The notes beneath the pieces are model-generated. The model saw only the letters and a list, made by a program, of their open reading frames with translations. It was not told the origin of the DNA and made no database searches. The position numbers and the translations under genes are program-made. Of a DNA stretch of 64,000 nucleotides, positions 15,933 through 31,024 are shown piece by piece. Source of the DNA: Skeletonema tropicum (taxonomy: Eukaryota > Bacillariophyta > Thalassiosirophyceae > Thalassiosirales > Thalassiosiraceae); the NCBI GenBank assembly GCA_037178625.1, contig CM074145.1, forward strand, positions 1-64,000, given 5' to 3'. Position 1 is the first letter of the stretch. Each line of letters begins with the position of its first letter.

Positions 15933-18900
15933 AATGCCCAGTGCTAGAAATCTTGCGATATCGATGCCCAGTGCTAGATTTCTCACAGGATATCGATGCC
16001 CAGTGCTAGATATCAGGCGATATCGATGTCCAGTCCTAGATATCTCACTGGATATCGATGCCCAGAGCTAGATATCTGGCGATATTGATGCCCAGTGCTG
16101 GCTATCTGGGGATATCGATGCACAGTGCTGGATATCTGGGCATATCAATGCCCAGTGCTAGATATCTCAATGGATATCGATGCCCAGTGCTAGATATATG
16201 GTGATATCGATGCCCAGTGCTAGATATCTCATTGGATATTGATGCCCAGAGCTAGATATCTCACTGGATATCGATGCCCAGTGCTGGATATCGATGCCCA
16301 GTGCTAGATATATGGTGATATCGATGCCCAGTGCTAGATATCTCATTGGATATCGATGCCCAGAGCTAGATATCTGGGGATATCTATGCCCAGTGCTGGA
16401 TATCTGGGGATATTGATGCCCAGTGCTAGATATCTGGTGACATCGATGCCCAGTGTTAGATATCCTCTCACTGGATATCGATGCCAAGAGCTAGATATCT
16501 CACTGGATATTGATGCCGATGCCCAGTGCTAGAAATCTTGCAATATCGATGCCCAGTGCTAGATATCTCACAGGATATCGATGCCCAGTGCTAGATATCA
16601 GGCGATATCGATGTCCAGTCCTAGATATCTCACTGGATATCGATGCCCAGAGCTAGATATCTGGCGATATTGATGCCCAGTGCTGGCTATCTGGGGATAT
16701 CGATGCACAGTGCAGGATATCTGGGCATATCAATGCCCAGTGCTAGATATCTCACTGGATATCGATGCCCTGTGCTAGATATCTCAATGGATATCGATGC
16801 CCAGTGCTAGATATATGGTGATATCGATGCCCAGTGCTAGATATCTCATTGGATATTGATGTCCAGAGCTAGATATCTCACTGGATATCGATGCCCAGTG
16901 CTGGATATCGATGCCCAGTGCTAGATATATGGTGATATCGATGCCCAGTGCTAGATATCTCATTGGATATCGATGCCCAGAGCTAGATATCTGGGGATAT
17001 CTATGCCCAGTGCTGGATATCTGGGGATATTGATGCCCAGTGCTAGATATCTGGTGACATCGATGCCCAGTGTTAGATATCCTCTCACTGGATATCGATG
17101 CCAAGTGCTAGATATCTCACTGGATATTGATGCCGATGCCCAGTGCTAGAAATCTCACAGGATATCGATGCCCAGTGCTAGATATCTCACAGGATATCGA
17201 TGCCCAGTGCTAGATATCAGGCGATATCGATGTCCAGTCCTAGATATCTCACTGGATATCGATGCCCAGAGCTAGATATCTGGCGATATTGATGCCCAGT
17301 GCTTGCTATCTGGGGATATTGATGCACAGTGCTAGATATCTGGGCATATCAATGCCCAGTGCTAGATATCTCACTGGATATCGATGCCCTGTGCTAGATA
17401 TCTCAATGGATATCGATGCCCAGTGCTAGATATATGGTGATATCGATGCCCAGTGCTAGATATCTCATTGGATATTGATGCCCAGAGCTAGATATCTCAC
17501 TGGATATCGATGCCCAGTGCTGGATATCGATGCCCAGTGCTAGATATATGGTGATATCGATGCCCAGTGCTAGATATCTCATTGGATATCGATGCCCAGA
17601 GCTAGATATCTGGGGATATTGATGCCAAGTGCTGGATATCTGGGGATATTGATGCCCAGTGCTAGATATCTGGTGACATCGATGCCCAGTGATAGATATC
17701 CTCTCACTGGATATCGATGCCCAGTGCTAGAAATCTTGCGATATTGATGCCCAGTGCTAGAAATCTTGCGATATCGATGCCCAGTGCTAGATATCTCACA
17801 GGATATCGATGCCCAGTGCTAGATCAGGCGATATCGATGTCCAGTCCTAGATATCTAACTGGATATCGATGCCCAGAGCTAGATATCTGGCGATATTGAT
17901 GCCCAGTGCTGGCTATCTGGGGATATCGATGCACAGTGCTGGATATCTGGGCATATCAATGCCCAGTGCTAGATATCTCACTGGATATCGATGCCCTGTG
18001 CTAGATATCTCAATGGATATCGATGCCCAGTGCTAGATATATGGTGATATCGATGCCCAGTGCTAGATATCTCATTGGATATTGATGCCCAGAGCTAGAT
18101 ATCTCACTGGATATCGATGCCCAGTGCTGGATATCGATGCCCAGTGCTAGATATATGGTGATATCGATGCCCAGTGCTAGATATCTCATTGGATATCGAT
18201 GCCCAGAGCTAGATATCTGGGGATATCGATGCCCAGTGCTGGATATCTGGGGATATTGATGCCCAGTGCTAGATATCTGGTGACATCGATGCCCAGTGTT
18301 AGATATCCTCTCACTGGATATCGATGCCAAGTGCTAGATATCTCACTGGATATTGATGCCGATGCCCAGTGCTAGAAATCTCACAGGATATCGATGCCCA
18401 GTGCTAGATATCTCACAGGATATCGATGCCCAGTGCTAGATATCAGGCGATATCGATGTCCAGTCCTAGATATCTCACTGGATATCGATGCCCAGAGCTA
18501 GATATCTGGCGATATTGATGCCCAGTGCTGGCTATCTGGGGATATCGATGCACAGTGCTAGATATCTGGGCATATCAATGCCCAGTGCTAGATATCTCAC
18601 TGGATATCGATGCCCTGTGCTAGATATCTCAATGGATATCGATGCCCAGTGCTAGATATATGGTGATATCGATGCCCAGTGCTAGATATCTCATTGGATA
18701 TTGATGCCCAGAGCTAGATATCTCACTGGATATCGATGCCCAGTGCTGGATATCGATGCCCAGTGCTAGATATATGGTGATATCGATGCCCAGTGCTAGA
18801 TATCTCATTGGATATCGATGCCCAGAGCTAGATATCTGGGGATATTGATGCCAAGTGCTGGATATCTGGGGATATTGATGCCCAGTGCTAGATATCTGGT

Positions 18901-21900
18901 GACATCGATGCCCAGTGATAGATATCCTCTCACTGGATATCGATGCCCAGTGCTAGAAATCTTGCGATATTGATGCCCAGTGCTAGAAATCTTGCGATAT
19001 CGATGCCCAGTGCTAGATATCTCACAGGATATCGTTGCCCAGTGCTAGATATCAGGCGATATCGATGTCCAGTCCTAGATATCTCACTGGATATCGATGC
19101 CCAGAGCTAGATATCTGGCGATATTGATGCCCAGTGCTGGCTATCTGGGGATATCGATGCACAGTGCTGGATATCTGGGCATATCAATGCCCAGTGCTAG
19201 ATATCTCACTGGATATCGATGCCCTGTGCTAGATATCTCAATGGATATCGATGCCCAGTGCTAGATATATGGTAATATCGATGCCCAGTGCTAGATATCT
19301 CATTGGATATTGATGCCCAGAGCTAGATATCTCACTGGATATCGATGCCCAGTGCTGGATATCGATGCCCAGTGCTAGATATATGGTGATATCGATGCCC
19401 AGTGCTAGATATCTCATTGGATATCGATGCCCAGAGCTAGATATCTGGGGATATCGATGCCCAGTGCTGGATATCTGGGGATATTGATGCCCAGTGCTAG
19501 ATATCTGGTGACATCGATGCCCAGTGTTAGATATCCTCTCACTGGATATCGATGCCCAGTGCTAGATATCTCACTGGATATTGATGCCGATGTCCAGTGC
19601 TAGAAATCTTGCGATATCGATGCCCAGTGCTAGATATCTCACAGGATATCGATGCCCAGTGCTAGATATCAGGCGATATCGATGTCCAGTCCTAGATATC
19701 TCACTGGATATCGATGCCCAGAGCTAGATATCTGGCGATATTGATGCCCAGTGCTGGCTATCTGGGGATATCGATGCACAGTGCTGGATATCTGGGCATA
19801 TCAATGCCCAGTGCTAGATATCTCACTGGATATCGATGCCCTGTGCTAGATATCTCAATGGATATCGATGCCCAGTGCTAGATATATGGTGATATCGATG
19901 CCCAGTGCTAGATATCTCATTGGATATTGATGCCCAGAGCTAGATATCTCACTGGATATCGATGCTCAGTGCTGGATATCGATGCCCAGTGCTAGATATA
20001 TGGTGATATCGATGCCCAGTGCTAGATATATCATTGGATATCGATGCCCAGAGCTAGATATCTGGGGATATCTATGCCCAGTGCTGGATATCTGGGGATA
20101 TTGATGCCCAGTGCTAGATATCTGGTGACATCGATGCCCAGTGTTAGATATCCTCTCACTGGATATCGATGCCCAGTGCTAGATATCTCACTGGATATCG
20201 ATGCCCAGTGCTAGAAATCTTGCGATATCGATGCCCAGTGCTAGATATCTCACAGGATATCGATGCCCAGTGCTAGATATCAGGCGATATTGATGTCCAG
20301 TCCTAGATATCTCACTGGATATCGATGCCCAGAGCTAGATATCTGGCGATATTGATGCCCAGTGCTGGCTATCTGGGGATATCGATGCACAGTGCTGGAT
20401 ATCTGGGCATATCAATGCCCAGTGCTAGATATCTCACTGGATATCGATGCCCTGTGCTAGATATCTCAATGGATATCGATGCCCAGTACTAGATATATGG
20501 TGATATCGATGCCCAGTGCTAGATATCTCATTGGATATTGATGCCCAGAGCTAGATATCTCACTGGATATCGATGCCCAGTGCTGGATATCGATGCCCAG
20601 TGCTAGATATATGGTGATATCGATGCCCAGTGCTAGATATCTCATTGGATATCGATGCCCAGAGCTAGATATCTGGGGATATCTATGCCCAGTGCTGGAT
20701 ATCTGGGGATATTGATGCCCAGTGCTAGATATCTGGTGACATCGATGCCCAGTGTTAGATATCCTCTCACTGGATATCGATGCCCAGTGCTAGATATCTC
20801 ACTGGATATTGATGCCGATGCCCATTGCTAGAAATCTTGCGATATCGATGCCCAGTGCTAGATATCTCACAGGATATCGATGCCCAGTGCTAGATATCAG
20901 GCGATATCGATGTCCAGTCCTAGATATCTCACTTGATATCGATGCCCAGAGCTAGATATCTGGCGATATTGATGCCCAGTGCTGGCTATCTGGGGATATC
21001 GATGCACAGTGCTGGATATCTGGGCATATCAATGCCCAGTGCTAGATATCTCACTGGATATCGATGCCCTGTGCTAGATATCTCAATGGATATCGATGCC
21101 CAGTGCTAGATATATGGTGATATCGATGCCCAGTGCTAGATATCTCATTGGATATTGATGCCCAGAGCTAGATATCTCACTGGATATCGATGCCCAGTGC
21201 TGGATATCGATGCCCAGTGCTAGATATATGGTGATATCGATGCCCAGTGCTAGATATCTCATTGGATATCGATGCCCAGAGCTAGATATCGGGGGATATC
21301 TATGCCCAGTGCTGGATATCTGGGGATATTGATGCCCAGTGCTAGATACCTGGTGACATCGATGCCCAGTGTTAGATATCCTCTCACTGGATATCGATGC
21401 CCAGTGCTAAATATCTCACTGGATATTGATGCCGATGCCCACTGCTAGAAATCTTGCGATATCGATGCCCAGTGCTAGATATCTCACAGGATATCGATGC
21501 CCAGTGCTAGATATCAGGCGATATCGATGTCCAGTCCTAGATATCTCACTGGATATCGATGCCCAGAGCTAGATATCTGGCGATATTGATGCCCAGTGCT
21601 GGCTATCTGGGGATATCGATGCACAGTGCTGGATATCTGGGCATATCAATGCCCAGTGCTAGATATCTCACTGGATATCGATGCCCTGTGCTAGATATCT
21701 CAATGGATATCGATGCCCAGTGCTAGATATATGGTGATATCGATGCCCAGTGCTAGATATCTCATTGGATATTGATGCCCAGAGCTAGAAATCTCACTGG
21801 ATATCGATGCCCAGTGCTGGATATCGATGCCCAGTGCTAGATATATGGTGATATCGATGCCCAGTGCTAGATATCTCATTGGATATCGATGCCCAGAGCT

Positions 21901-24900
21901 AGATATCTGGGGATATCTATGCCCAGTGCTGGATATCTGGGGATATTGATGCCCAGTGCTAGATATCTGGTGACATCGATGCCCAGTGTTAGATATCCTC
22001 TCACTGGATATCGATGCCCAGTGCTAGATATCTCACTGGATATTGATGTCGATGACCAGTGCTAGAAATCTTGCAATATCGATGCCCAGTGCTAGATATC
22101 TCACAGGATATCGATGCCCAGTGCTAGATATCAGGTGATATCGATGTCCAGTCCTAGATATCTCACTGGATATCGATGCCCAGAGCTAGATATCTGGCGA
22201 TATTGATGCCCAGTGCTGGATATCTGGGGATATCGATGCACAGTGCTGGATATCTGGGCATATCAATGCCCAGTGCTAGATATCTCACTGGATATCGATG
22301 CCCTGTGCTAAATATCTCAATGGATATCGATGCCCAGTGCTAGATATATGGTGATATCGATGCCCAGTGCTAGATATCTCATTGGATATTGATGCCCAGA
22401 GCTAGATATCTCACTGGATATCGATGCCCAGTGATGGATATCGATGCCCAGTGCTAGATATATGGTGATATCGATGCCCAGTGCTAGATATCTCATTGGA
22501 TATCGATGCCCAGAGCTAGATATCTGGGGATATCTATGCCCAGTGCTGGATATCTGGGGATATTGATGCCCAGTGCTAGATATCTGGTGACATCGATGCC
22601 CAGTGTTAGATATCCTCTCACTGGATATCGATGCCAAGTGCTAGATATCTCACTGGATATCGATGCCCAGTGCTAGAAATCTTGCGATATTGATGCCCAG
22701 TGCTAGATATCTCACATGATATCGATGCCCAGTGCTAGATATCAGGCGATATCGATGTCCAGTCCTAGATATCTCACTGGATATCGATGCCCAGTGCTAG
22801 ATATCTGGCGATATTGATGCCCAGTGCTGGCTATCTGGGGATATCGATGCACAGTGCTGGATATCTGGGCATATCAATGCCCAGTGCTAGATATCTCACT
22901 GGATATCGATGCCCTGTGCTAGATATCTCAATGGATATCGATGCCCAGTGCTAGATATATGGTGATATCGATGCCCAGTGCTAGATATCTCATTGGATAT
23001 TGATGCCCAGAGCTAGATATCTCACTGGATATCGATGCCCAGTGCTGGATATCGATGCCCAGTGCTAGATATATGGTGATATCGATGCCCAGTGCTAGAT
23101 ATCTCATTGGATATCGATGCCCAGAGCTAGATATCTGGGGATATCTATGCCCAGTGCTGGATATCTCACTGGATATCGATGCCCAGTGCTAGATATCTGG
23201 TGACATCGATGCCCAGTGTTAGATATCCTCTCACTGGATATCGATGCCCAGTGCTAGATATCTCACTGGATATTGATGCCGATGCCCAGTGCTAGAAATC
23301 TTGCGATATCGATGCCCAGTGCTAGATATCTCACAGGATATCGATGCTTAGTGCTAGATATCAGGCGATATCGATGTCCAGTCCTAGATATCTCACTGGA
23401 TATCGATGCCCAGAGCTAGATATCTGGCAATATTGATGCCCAGTGCTGGCTATCTGGGGATATCGATGCACAGTGCTGGATATCTGGGCATATCAATGCC
23501 CAGTGCTAGATATCTCACTGGATATCGATGCCCAGTGCTAGATATCTCATTGGATATCGATGCCCAGAGCTAGATATCTGGGGATATCTATGCCCAGTCC
23601 TAGATATCTCACTGGATATTGATGCCCAGTGCTAGATATCTGGTGACATTGATGCCCAGTGTTAGATATCCTCTCACTGGATATCGATGTTCAGTGCTAG
23701 ATATCTCACTGGATATCGATGCCCAGTGCTAGAAATCTTGCGATATCGATGCCCAGTGCTAGATATCTCACAGGATATCGATGCCCAGTGCTAGATATCA
23801 GGCGATATCGATGTCCAGTCCTAGATATCTCATTGGATATCAATGCTTAGAGCTAGATATCTGGCGATATTGATGCCCAGTGCTGGCTATCTGGGGATAT
23901 CGATGCACAGTGCTGGATATCTGGGCATATCAATGCCCAGTGCTAGATATCTCACTGGATATCGATGCCCTGTGCTAGATATCTCAATGGATATCGATGC
24001 CCAGTGCTAGATATATGGTGATATCGATGCCCAGTGCTAGATATCTCATTGGATATTGATGCCCAGAGCTAGATATCTCACTGGATATCGATGCCCAGTG
24101 CTGGATATCGATGCCCAGTGCTAGATATATGGTGATATCGATGCCCAGTGCTAGATATCTCATTGGATATCGATGCCCAGAGCTAGATATCTTGGGATAT
24201 CTATGACCAGTGCTGGATATCTGGGGATATTGATGCCCAGTGCTAGATATCTGGTGACATCGATGCCCAGTGTTAGATATCCTCTCACTGGATATCGATG
24301 CCCAGTGCTAGATATCTCACTGGATATCGATGCCCAGTGCTAGAAATCTTGCGATATCCATGCCCAGTGCTAGATATCTCACAGGATATCGATGCCCAGT
24401 GCTAGATATCAGGCGATATCGATGTCCAGTCCTAGATATCTCACTGGATATCGATGCCCAGAGCTAGATATCTGGCGATATTGATGCCCAGTGCTGGCTA
24501 TCTGGGGATATCGATGCACAGTGCTGGATATCTGGGCATATCAATGCCCAGTGCTAGATATCTCACTGGATATCGATGCCCAGTGCTAGATATCTCATTG
24601 GATATCGATGCCCAGAGCTAGATATCTGGGGATATCTATGCCCAGTGCTGGATATCTGGGGATATTGATGCCCAGTGCTAGCTATCTGGTGACATCGATG
24701 CCCAGTGTTTGATATCCTCTCACTGGATATTGATGCCCAGTGCTAGATATCTCACTTGATATTGATGCCGATGCCCAGTGCTAGAAATCTTGCGATATCG
24801 ATGCCCAGTGCTAGATATCTCACAGGATATCGATGCCCAGTGCTAGATATCAGGCAATATCGATGTCCAGTCCTAGATATCTCACTGGATATCGATGCCC

Positions 24901-27900
24901 AGAGCTAGATATCTGGCGATATTGATGCCCAGTGCTGGCTATCTGGGGATATCAATGCACAGTGCTAGATATCTGGGCATATCAATGCCCAGTGCTAGAT
25001 ATCTCACTGGATATCGATGCCCTGTGCTAGATATCTCAATGGATATCGATGCCCAGTGCTAGATATATGGTGATATCGATGCCCAGTGCTAGATATCTCA
25101 TTGGATATTGATGCCCAGAGCTAGATATCTCACTGGATATCGATGCCCAGTGCTGGATATCGATGCCCAGTGCTAGATATATGGTGATATCGATGCCCAG
25201 TGCTAGATATCTCATTGGATATCGATGCCCAGAGCTAGATATCTGGGGATATCTATGCCCAGTGCTAGATATCTGGGGATATTGATGCCCAGTGCTAGAT
25301 ATCTGGTGACATCGATGCCCAGTGTTAGATATCCTCTCACTGGATATCGATGCCCAGTGCTAGATATCTCACTGAATATTGATGCCGATGTCCAGTGCTA
25401 GAAATCTTGCGATATTGATGCCCAGTGCTAGATATCTCACAGGATATCGATGCCCAGTGCTAGATATCAGGCGATATTGATGTCCAGTCCTAGATATCTC
25501 ACTGGATATCGATGCCCAGAGCTAGATATCTGGCGATATTGATGCCCAGTGCTGGCTATCTGGGGATATCGATGCACAGTGCTGGATATCTGGGCATATC
25601 AATGCCCAGTGCTAGATATCTGCTCACTGGATATCGATGCCCTGTGCTAGATATCTCAATGGATATCGATGCCCAGTGCTAGATATATGGTGATATCGAT
25701 GCCCAGTGCTAGATATCTCATTGGATATTGATGCCCAGAGCTAGATATCTCACTGGATATCGATGCCCAGTGCTGGATATCGATGCCCAGTGCTAGATAT
25801 ATGGTGATATCGATGCCCAGTGCTAGATATCTCATTGGATATCGATGCCCAGAGCTAGAAATCTGGGGATATCTATGCCCAGTGCTAGATATCTGGGGAT
25901 ATTGATGCCCAGTGCTAGATATCTGGTGACATCGATGCCCAGTGTTAGATATCCTCTCACTGGATATCGATGCCCAGTGCTAGATATCTCACTGGATATT
26001 GATGCCGATGCCCAGTGCTAGAAATCTTGCGATATCGATGCCCAGTGCTAGATATCTCACAGGATATCGATGCCCAGTGCTAGATATCAGGCGATATCGA
26101 TGTCCAGTCCTAGATATCTCACTGGATATCGATGCCCAGAGCTAGATATCTGGCGATATTGATGCCCAGTGCTGGCTATCTGGGGATATCGATGCACAGT
26201 GCTGGATATCTGGGCATATCAATGCCCAGTGCTAGATATCTCACTGGATATCGATGCCCTGTGCTAGATATCTCAATGGATATCGATGCCCAGTGCTAGA
26301 TATATGGTGATATCGATGCCCAGTGCTAGATATCTCATTGGATATTGATGCCCAGAGCTAGATATCTCACTGGATATCGATGCCCAGTGCTGGATATCGA
26401 TGCCCTGTGCTAGATATATGGTGATATCGATGCCCAGTGCTAGATATCTCATTGGATATCGATGCCCAGAGCTAGATATCTGGGGATATCTATGCCCAGT
26501 GCTGGATATCTGGGGATATTGATGCCCAGTGCTAGATATCTGGTGACATCGATGCCCAGTGTTAGATATCCTCTCACTGGATATCGATGCCCAGTGCTAG
26601 ATATCTCACTGGATATTGATGCCGATGCCCAGTGCTAGAAATCTTGCGATATCGATGCCCAGTGCTAGATATCTCACAGGATATCGATGCCCAGTGCTAG
26701 ATATCAGGCGATATCGATGTCCAGTCCTAGATATCTCACTGGATATCGATGCCCAGAGCTAGATATCTGGCGATATTGATGCCCAGTGCTGGCTATCTGG
26801 GGATATCGATGCACAGTGCTGGATATCTGGGCATATCAATGCCCAGTGCTAGATATCTCACTGGATATCGATGCCCTGTGCTAGATATCTCAATGGATAT
26901 CGATGCCCAGTGCTAGATATATGGTGATATCGATGCCCAGTGCTAGATATCTCATTGAATATTGATGTCCAGAGCTAGATATCTCACTGGATATCGATGC
27001 CCAGTGCTGGATATCGATGCCCAGTGCTAGATATATGGTGATATCGATGCCCAGTGCTAGATATCTCATTGGATATCGATGCCCAGAGCTAGATATCTGG
27101 GGATATCTATGCCCAGTGCTGGATATCTGGGGATATTGATGCCCAGTGCTAGATATCTGGTGAAATCGATGCCCAGTGTTAGATATCCTCTCACTGGATA
27201 TCGATGCCAAGTGCTAGATATCTCACTGGATATTGATGCCGATGCCCAGTGCTAGAAATCTTGCAATATCGATGCCCAGTGCTAGATATCTCACAGGATA
27301 TCGATGCCCAGTGCTAGATATCAGGCGATATCGATGTCCAGTCCTAGATATCTCACTGGATATCGATGCCCAGAGCTAGATATCTGGCGATATTGATGCC
27401 CAGTGCTGGCTATCTGGGGATATCGATGCACAGTGCTGGATATCTGGGCATATCAATGCCCAGTGCTAGATATCTCACTGGATATCGATGCCCTGTGCTA
27501 GATATCTCAATGGATATCGATGCCCAGTGCTAGATATATGGTGATATCGATGCCCAGTGCTAGATATCTCATTGAATATTGATGTCCAGAGCTAGATATC
27601 TCACTAAATATCGATGCCCAGTGCTGGATATCGATGCCCAGTGCTAGATATATGGTGATATCGATGCCCAGTGCTAGATATCTCATTGGATATCGATGCC
27701 CAGAGCTAGATATCTGGGGATATCTATGCCCAGTGCTGGATATCTGGGGATATTGATGCCCAGTGCTAGATATCTGGTGACATCAATGCCCAGTGTTAGA
27801 TATCCTCTCACTGGATATCGATGCCCAGTGCTAGATATCGCACTGGATATCAATGCCCAGTGCTAGAAATCTTGCGATATTGATGCCCAGTGCTAGATAT

Positions 27901-30003
27901 CTCACAGGATATCGATGCCCAGTGCTAGATATCAGGCGATATTGATGTCCAGTCCTAGATATCTCACTGGATATCGATGCCCAGAGCTAGATATCTGGCG
28001 ATATTGATGCCCAGTGCTGGCTATCTGGGGATATCGATGCACAGTGCTGGATATCTGGGCATATCAATGCCCAGTGCTAGATATCTCACTGGATATCGAT
28101 GCCCTGTGCTAGATATCTCAATGGATATCGATGCCCAGTGCTAGATATATGGTGATATCGATGCCCAGTGCTAGATATCTCATTGGATATTGATGCCCAG
28201 AGCTAGATATCTCACTGGATATCGATGCCCAGTGATGGATATCGATGCCCAGTGCTAGATATATGGTGATATCGATGCCCAGTGCTAGATATCTCATTGG
28301 ATATCGATGCCCAGAGCCAGATATCTGGGGATATCTATGCCCAGTGCTGGATATCTGGGGATATTGATGTCCAGTGCTAGATATCTGGTGACATCGATGC
28401 CCAGTGTTAGATATCCTCTCACTGGATATCGATGCCCAGTGCTAGATATCTCACTGGATATCGATGTCCAGTGCTAGAAATCTTGCGATATCGATGCCCA
28501 GTGCTAGATATCTCACAGGATATCAATGCCCAGTGCTAGATATCAGGCGATATCGATGTCCAGTCCTAGATATCTCACTGGATATCGATGCCCAGAGCTA
28601 GATATCTGGCGATATTGATGCCCAGTGCTGGCTATCTGGGGATATCGATGCACAGTGCTGGATATCTGGGCATATCAATGCCCAGTGCTAGATATCTCAC
28701 TGGATATCGATGCCCTGTGCTAGATATCTCAATGGATATCGATGCCCAGTGCTAGATATATGGTGATATCGATGCCCAGTGCTAGATATCTCATTGGATA
28801 TTGATGCCCAGAGCTAGATATCTCACTGGATATCGATGCCCAGTGCTGGATATCGATGCCCAGTGCTAGATATATGGTGATATCGATGCCCAGTGCTAGA
28901 TATCTCATTGGATATCAATGCCCAGAGCTAGATATCTGGGGATATCTATGCCCAGTGCTGGATATCTGGGGATATTGATGCCCAGTGCTAGATATCTGGT
29001 GACATCGATGCCCAGTGTTAGATATCCTCTCACTGGATATCGATTCCCAGTGCTAGATATCTCACTGGATATTGATGCCGATGCCCAGTGCTAGAAATCT
29101 TGCAATATCGATGCCCAGTGCTAGATATCTCACTGGATATCGATGCCCAGTGCTAGATATCAGGCGATATCGATGTCCAGTCCTAGATATCTCACTGGAT
29201 ATCGATGCCCAGAAATAGATATCTGGCGATATTGATGTTCAGTGCTGGCTATCTGGGGATATCGATGCACAGTGCTGGATATCTGGGCATATCAATGCCC
29301 AGTGCTAGATATCTCACTGGATATCGATGCCCTGTGCTAGATATCTCACTGGATATCGATGCCCAGTGCTAGATATATGGTGATATCGATGCCCAGTGCT
29401 AGATATCTCATTGGATATTGATGCCCAGAGCTAGATATCTCACTGGATATCGATGCCCAGTGCTGGATATCGATGCCCAGTGCTAGATATATGGTGATAT
29501 CGATGCCCAGTGCTAGATATCTCATTGGATATCGATGCCCAAAGCTAGATATCTGGGAATATCTATGCCCAGTGCTGGATATCCGGGGATATTGATGCCC
29601 AGTGCTAGATATCTGGTGACATCGATGCCCCAGTGTTAGATATCCTCTCACTGGATATCGATGCCCAGTGCTAGATGTCTCACAGGATATCGATGCCCAG
29701 TGCTAGATATCTCACAGAATATCGATGCCCAGTGCTAGATATCAGGCGATATCGATGTCCAGTCCTAGATATCTCACTGGATATCGATGCCCAGAGCTAA
29801 ATTATCTGGCAATATTGATGCCCAGTGCTGGCTATCTGGGGATATCGATGCACAGTGCTGGATATCTGGGCATATCAATGCCCAGTGCTAGATATCTCAC
29901 TGGATATCGATGCCCTGTGCTAGATATCTCACTGGATATCGATGCCCAGTGCTAGATATATGGTGATATCGATGCCCAGTGCTGGATATCTTATTGGATA
30001 TTG
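15933..30003 (-). repeat. Satellite array, block 2 (inverted orientation)
   Basis: The same satellite family read on the opposite strand: the core appears as GATGCCCAGTGCTAGATATC and the linkers as TCACTGG, TGGGG and TGGCG. HOR period and subunit order match block 1 after reverse complementing. The left boundary is inside subunit 17 (GATATCTAGCTC, then AATGCCCAGTGC, the reverse of subunit 8). The right boundary joins reversed subunit 17 (TTGGATATTG) to the tail of subunit 8 and then subunit 9 (TTGAGATATCTAGC). No non-satellite sequence lies at either junction. Confidence 0.97.
17100..18950 (-). repeat. Two-HOR (about 1.23 kb) duplication in block 2
   Basis: Rare variants recur about 1,226 bp apart: GATGCCAAGTGCTGG at 17,621 and 18,847, each followed by the same CAGTGATAGATATCC variant about 70 bp later, and doubled AAATCTCACAGG variants near 17,150 and 18,375. 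Shared private mutations at twice the HOR length show a recent dimer duplication. Limits are approximate. Confidence 0.7.
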
Positions 30004-30988
30004 TTGAGATATCTAGCACTGGGCATCGATATCCAGTGAGAGGATATCTAACACTGGGCATCGATGTCACCAGATATCTAGCACTTGGCATCAATATCCC
30101 CAGATATCCAGCACTGGGCATAGATATCCCCAGATATCTAGCTCTGGGCATCGATATCCAATGAGATATCTAGCACTGGGCATCGATATCACCATATATC
30201 TAGCACTGGGCATCGATATCCAGCACTGGGCATCGATATCCAGTGAGATATCTAGCTCTGGGCATCAATATCCAATGAGATATCTAGCACTGGGCATCGA
30301 TATCACCATATATCTAGCACTGGGCATCGATATCCATTGAGATATCTAGCACAGGGCATCGATATCCAGTGAGATATCTAGCACTGGGCATTGATATGCC
30401 CAGATATCCAGCACTGTGCATCGATATCCCCAGATAGCCAGCACTGGGCATCAATATCGCCAGATATCTAGCTCTGGGCATCGATATCCAGTGAGATATC
30501 TAGGACTGGACATCGATATCGCCTGATATCTAGCACTGGGCATCGATATCCTGTGAGATATCTAGCACTGGGCATCGATATCGCAAGATTTCTAGCACTG
30601 GGCATCGGCATCAATATCCAATGAGATATCTAGCACTGGGCATCGATATCCAGTGAGAGGATATCTAACACTGGGCATCGATGTCACCAGATATCTAGCA
30701 CTTGGCATCAATATCCCCAGATATCCAGCACTGGGCATAGATATCCCCAGATATCTAGCTCTGGGCATTGATATCCAATGAGATATCTAGCACTGGGCAT
30801 CGATATCACCATATATCTAGCACTGGGCATCGATATCCAGCACTGGGCATCGATATCCAGTGAGATATCTAGCTCTGGGCATCAATATCCAATGAGATAT
30901 CTAGCACTGGGCATCGATATCACCATATATCTAGCACTGGGCATCGATATCCATTGAGATATCTAGCACAGGGCATCGATATCCAGTG

Positions 30989-31024
30989 CTAGTATATATA
31001 TATATAGTATATAATATAAGTGAG
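30989..31024. repeat. TA-rich microsatellite interrupting the satellite
   Basis: After a normal subunit 20 the text becomes an alternating TA tract (AGTATATATATATATAG followed by TATATAATATAAG) of about 36 bp, then GAGGGCATATCCAGC resumes the satellite in subunit 2. It replaces most of subunit 21. It is the only clearly foreign sequence I see inside the 42-kb array, about 1 kb from the right inversion boundary. Confidence 0.9.
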
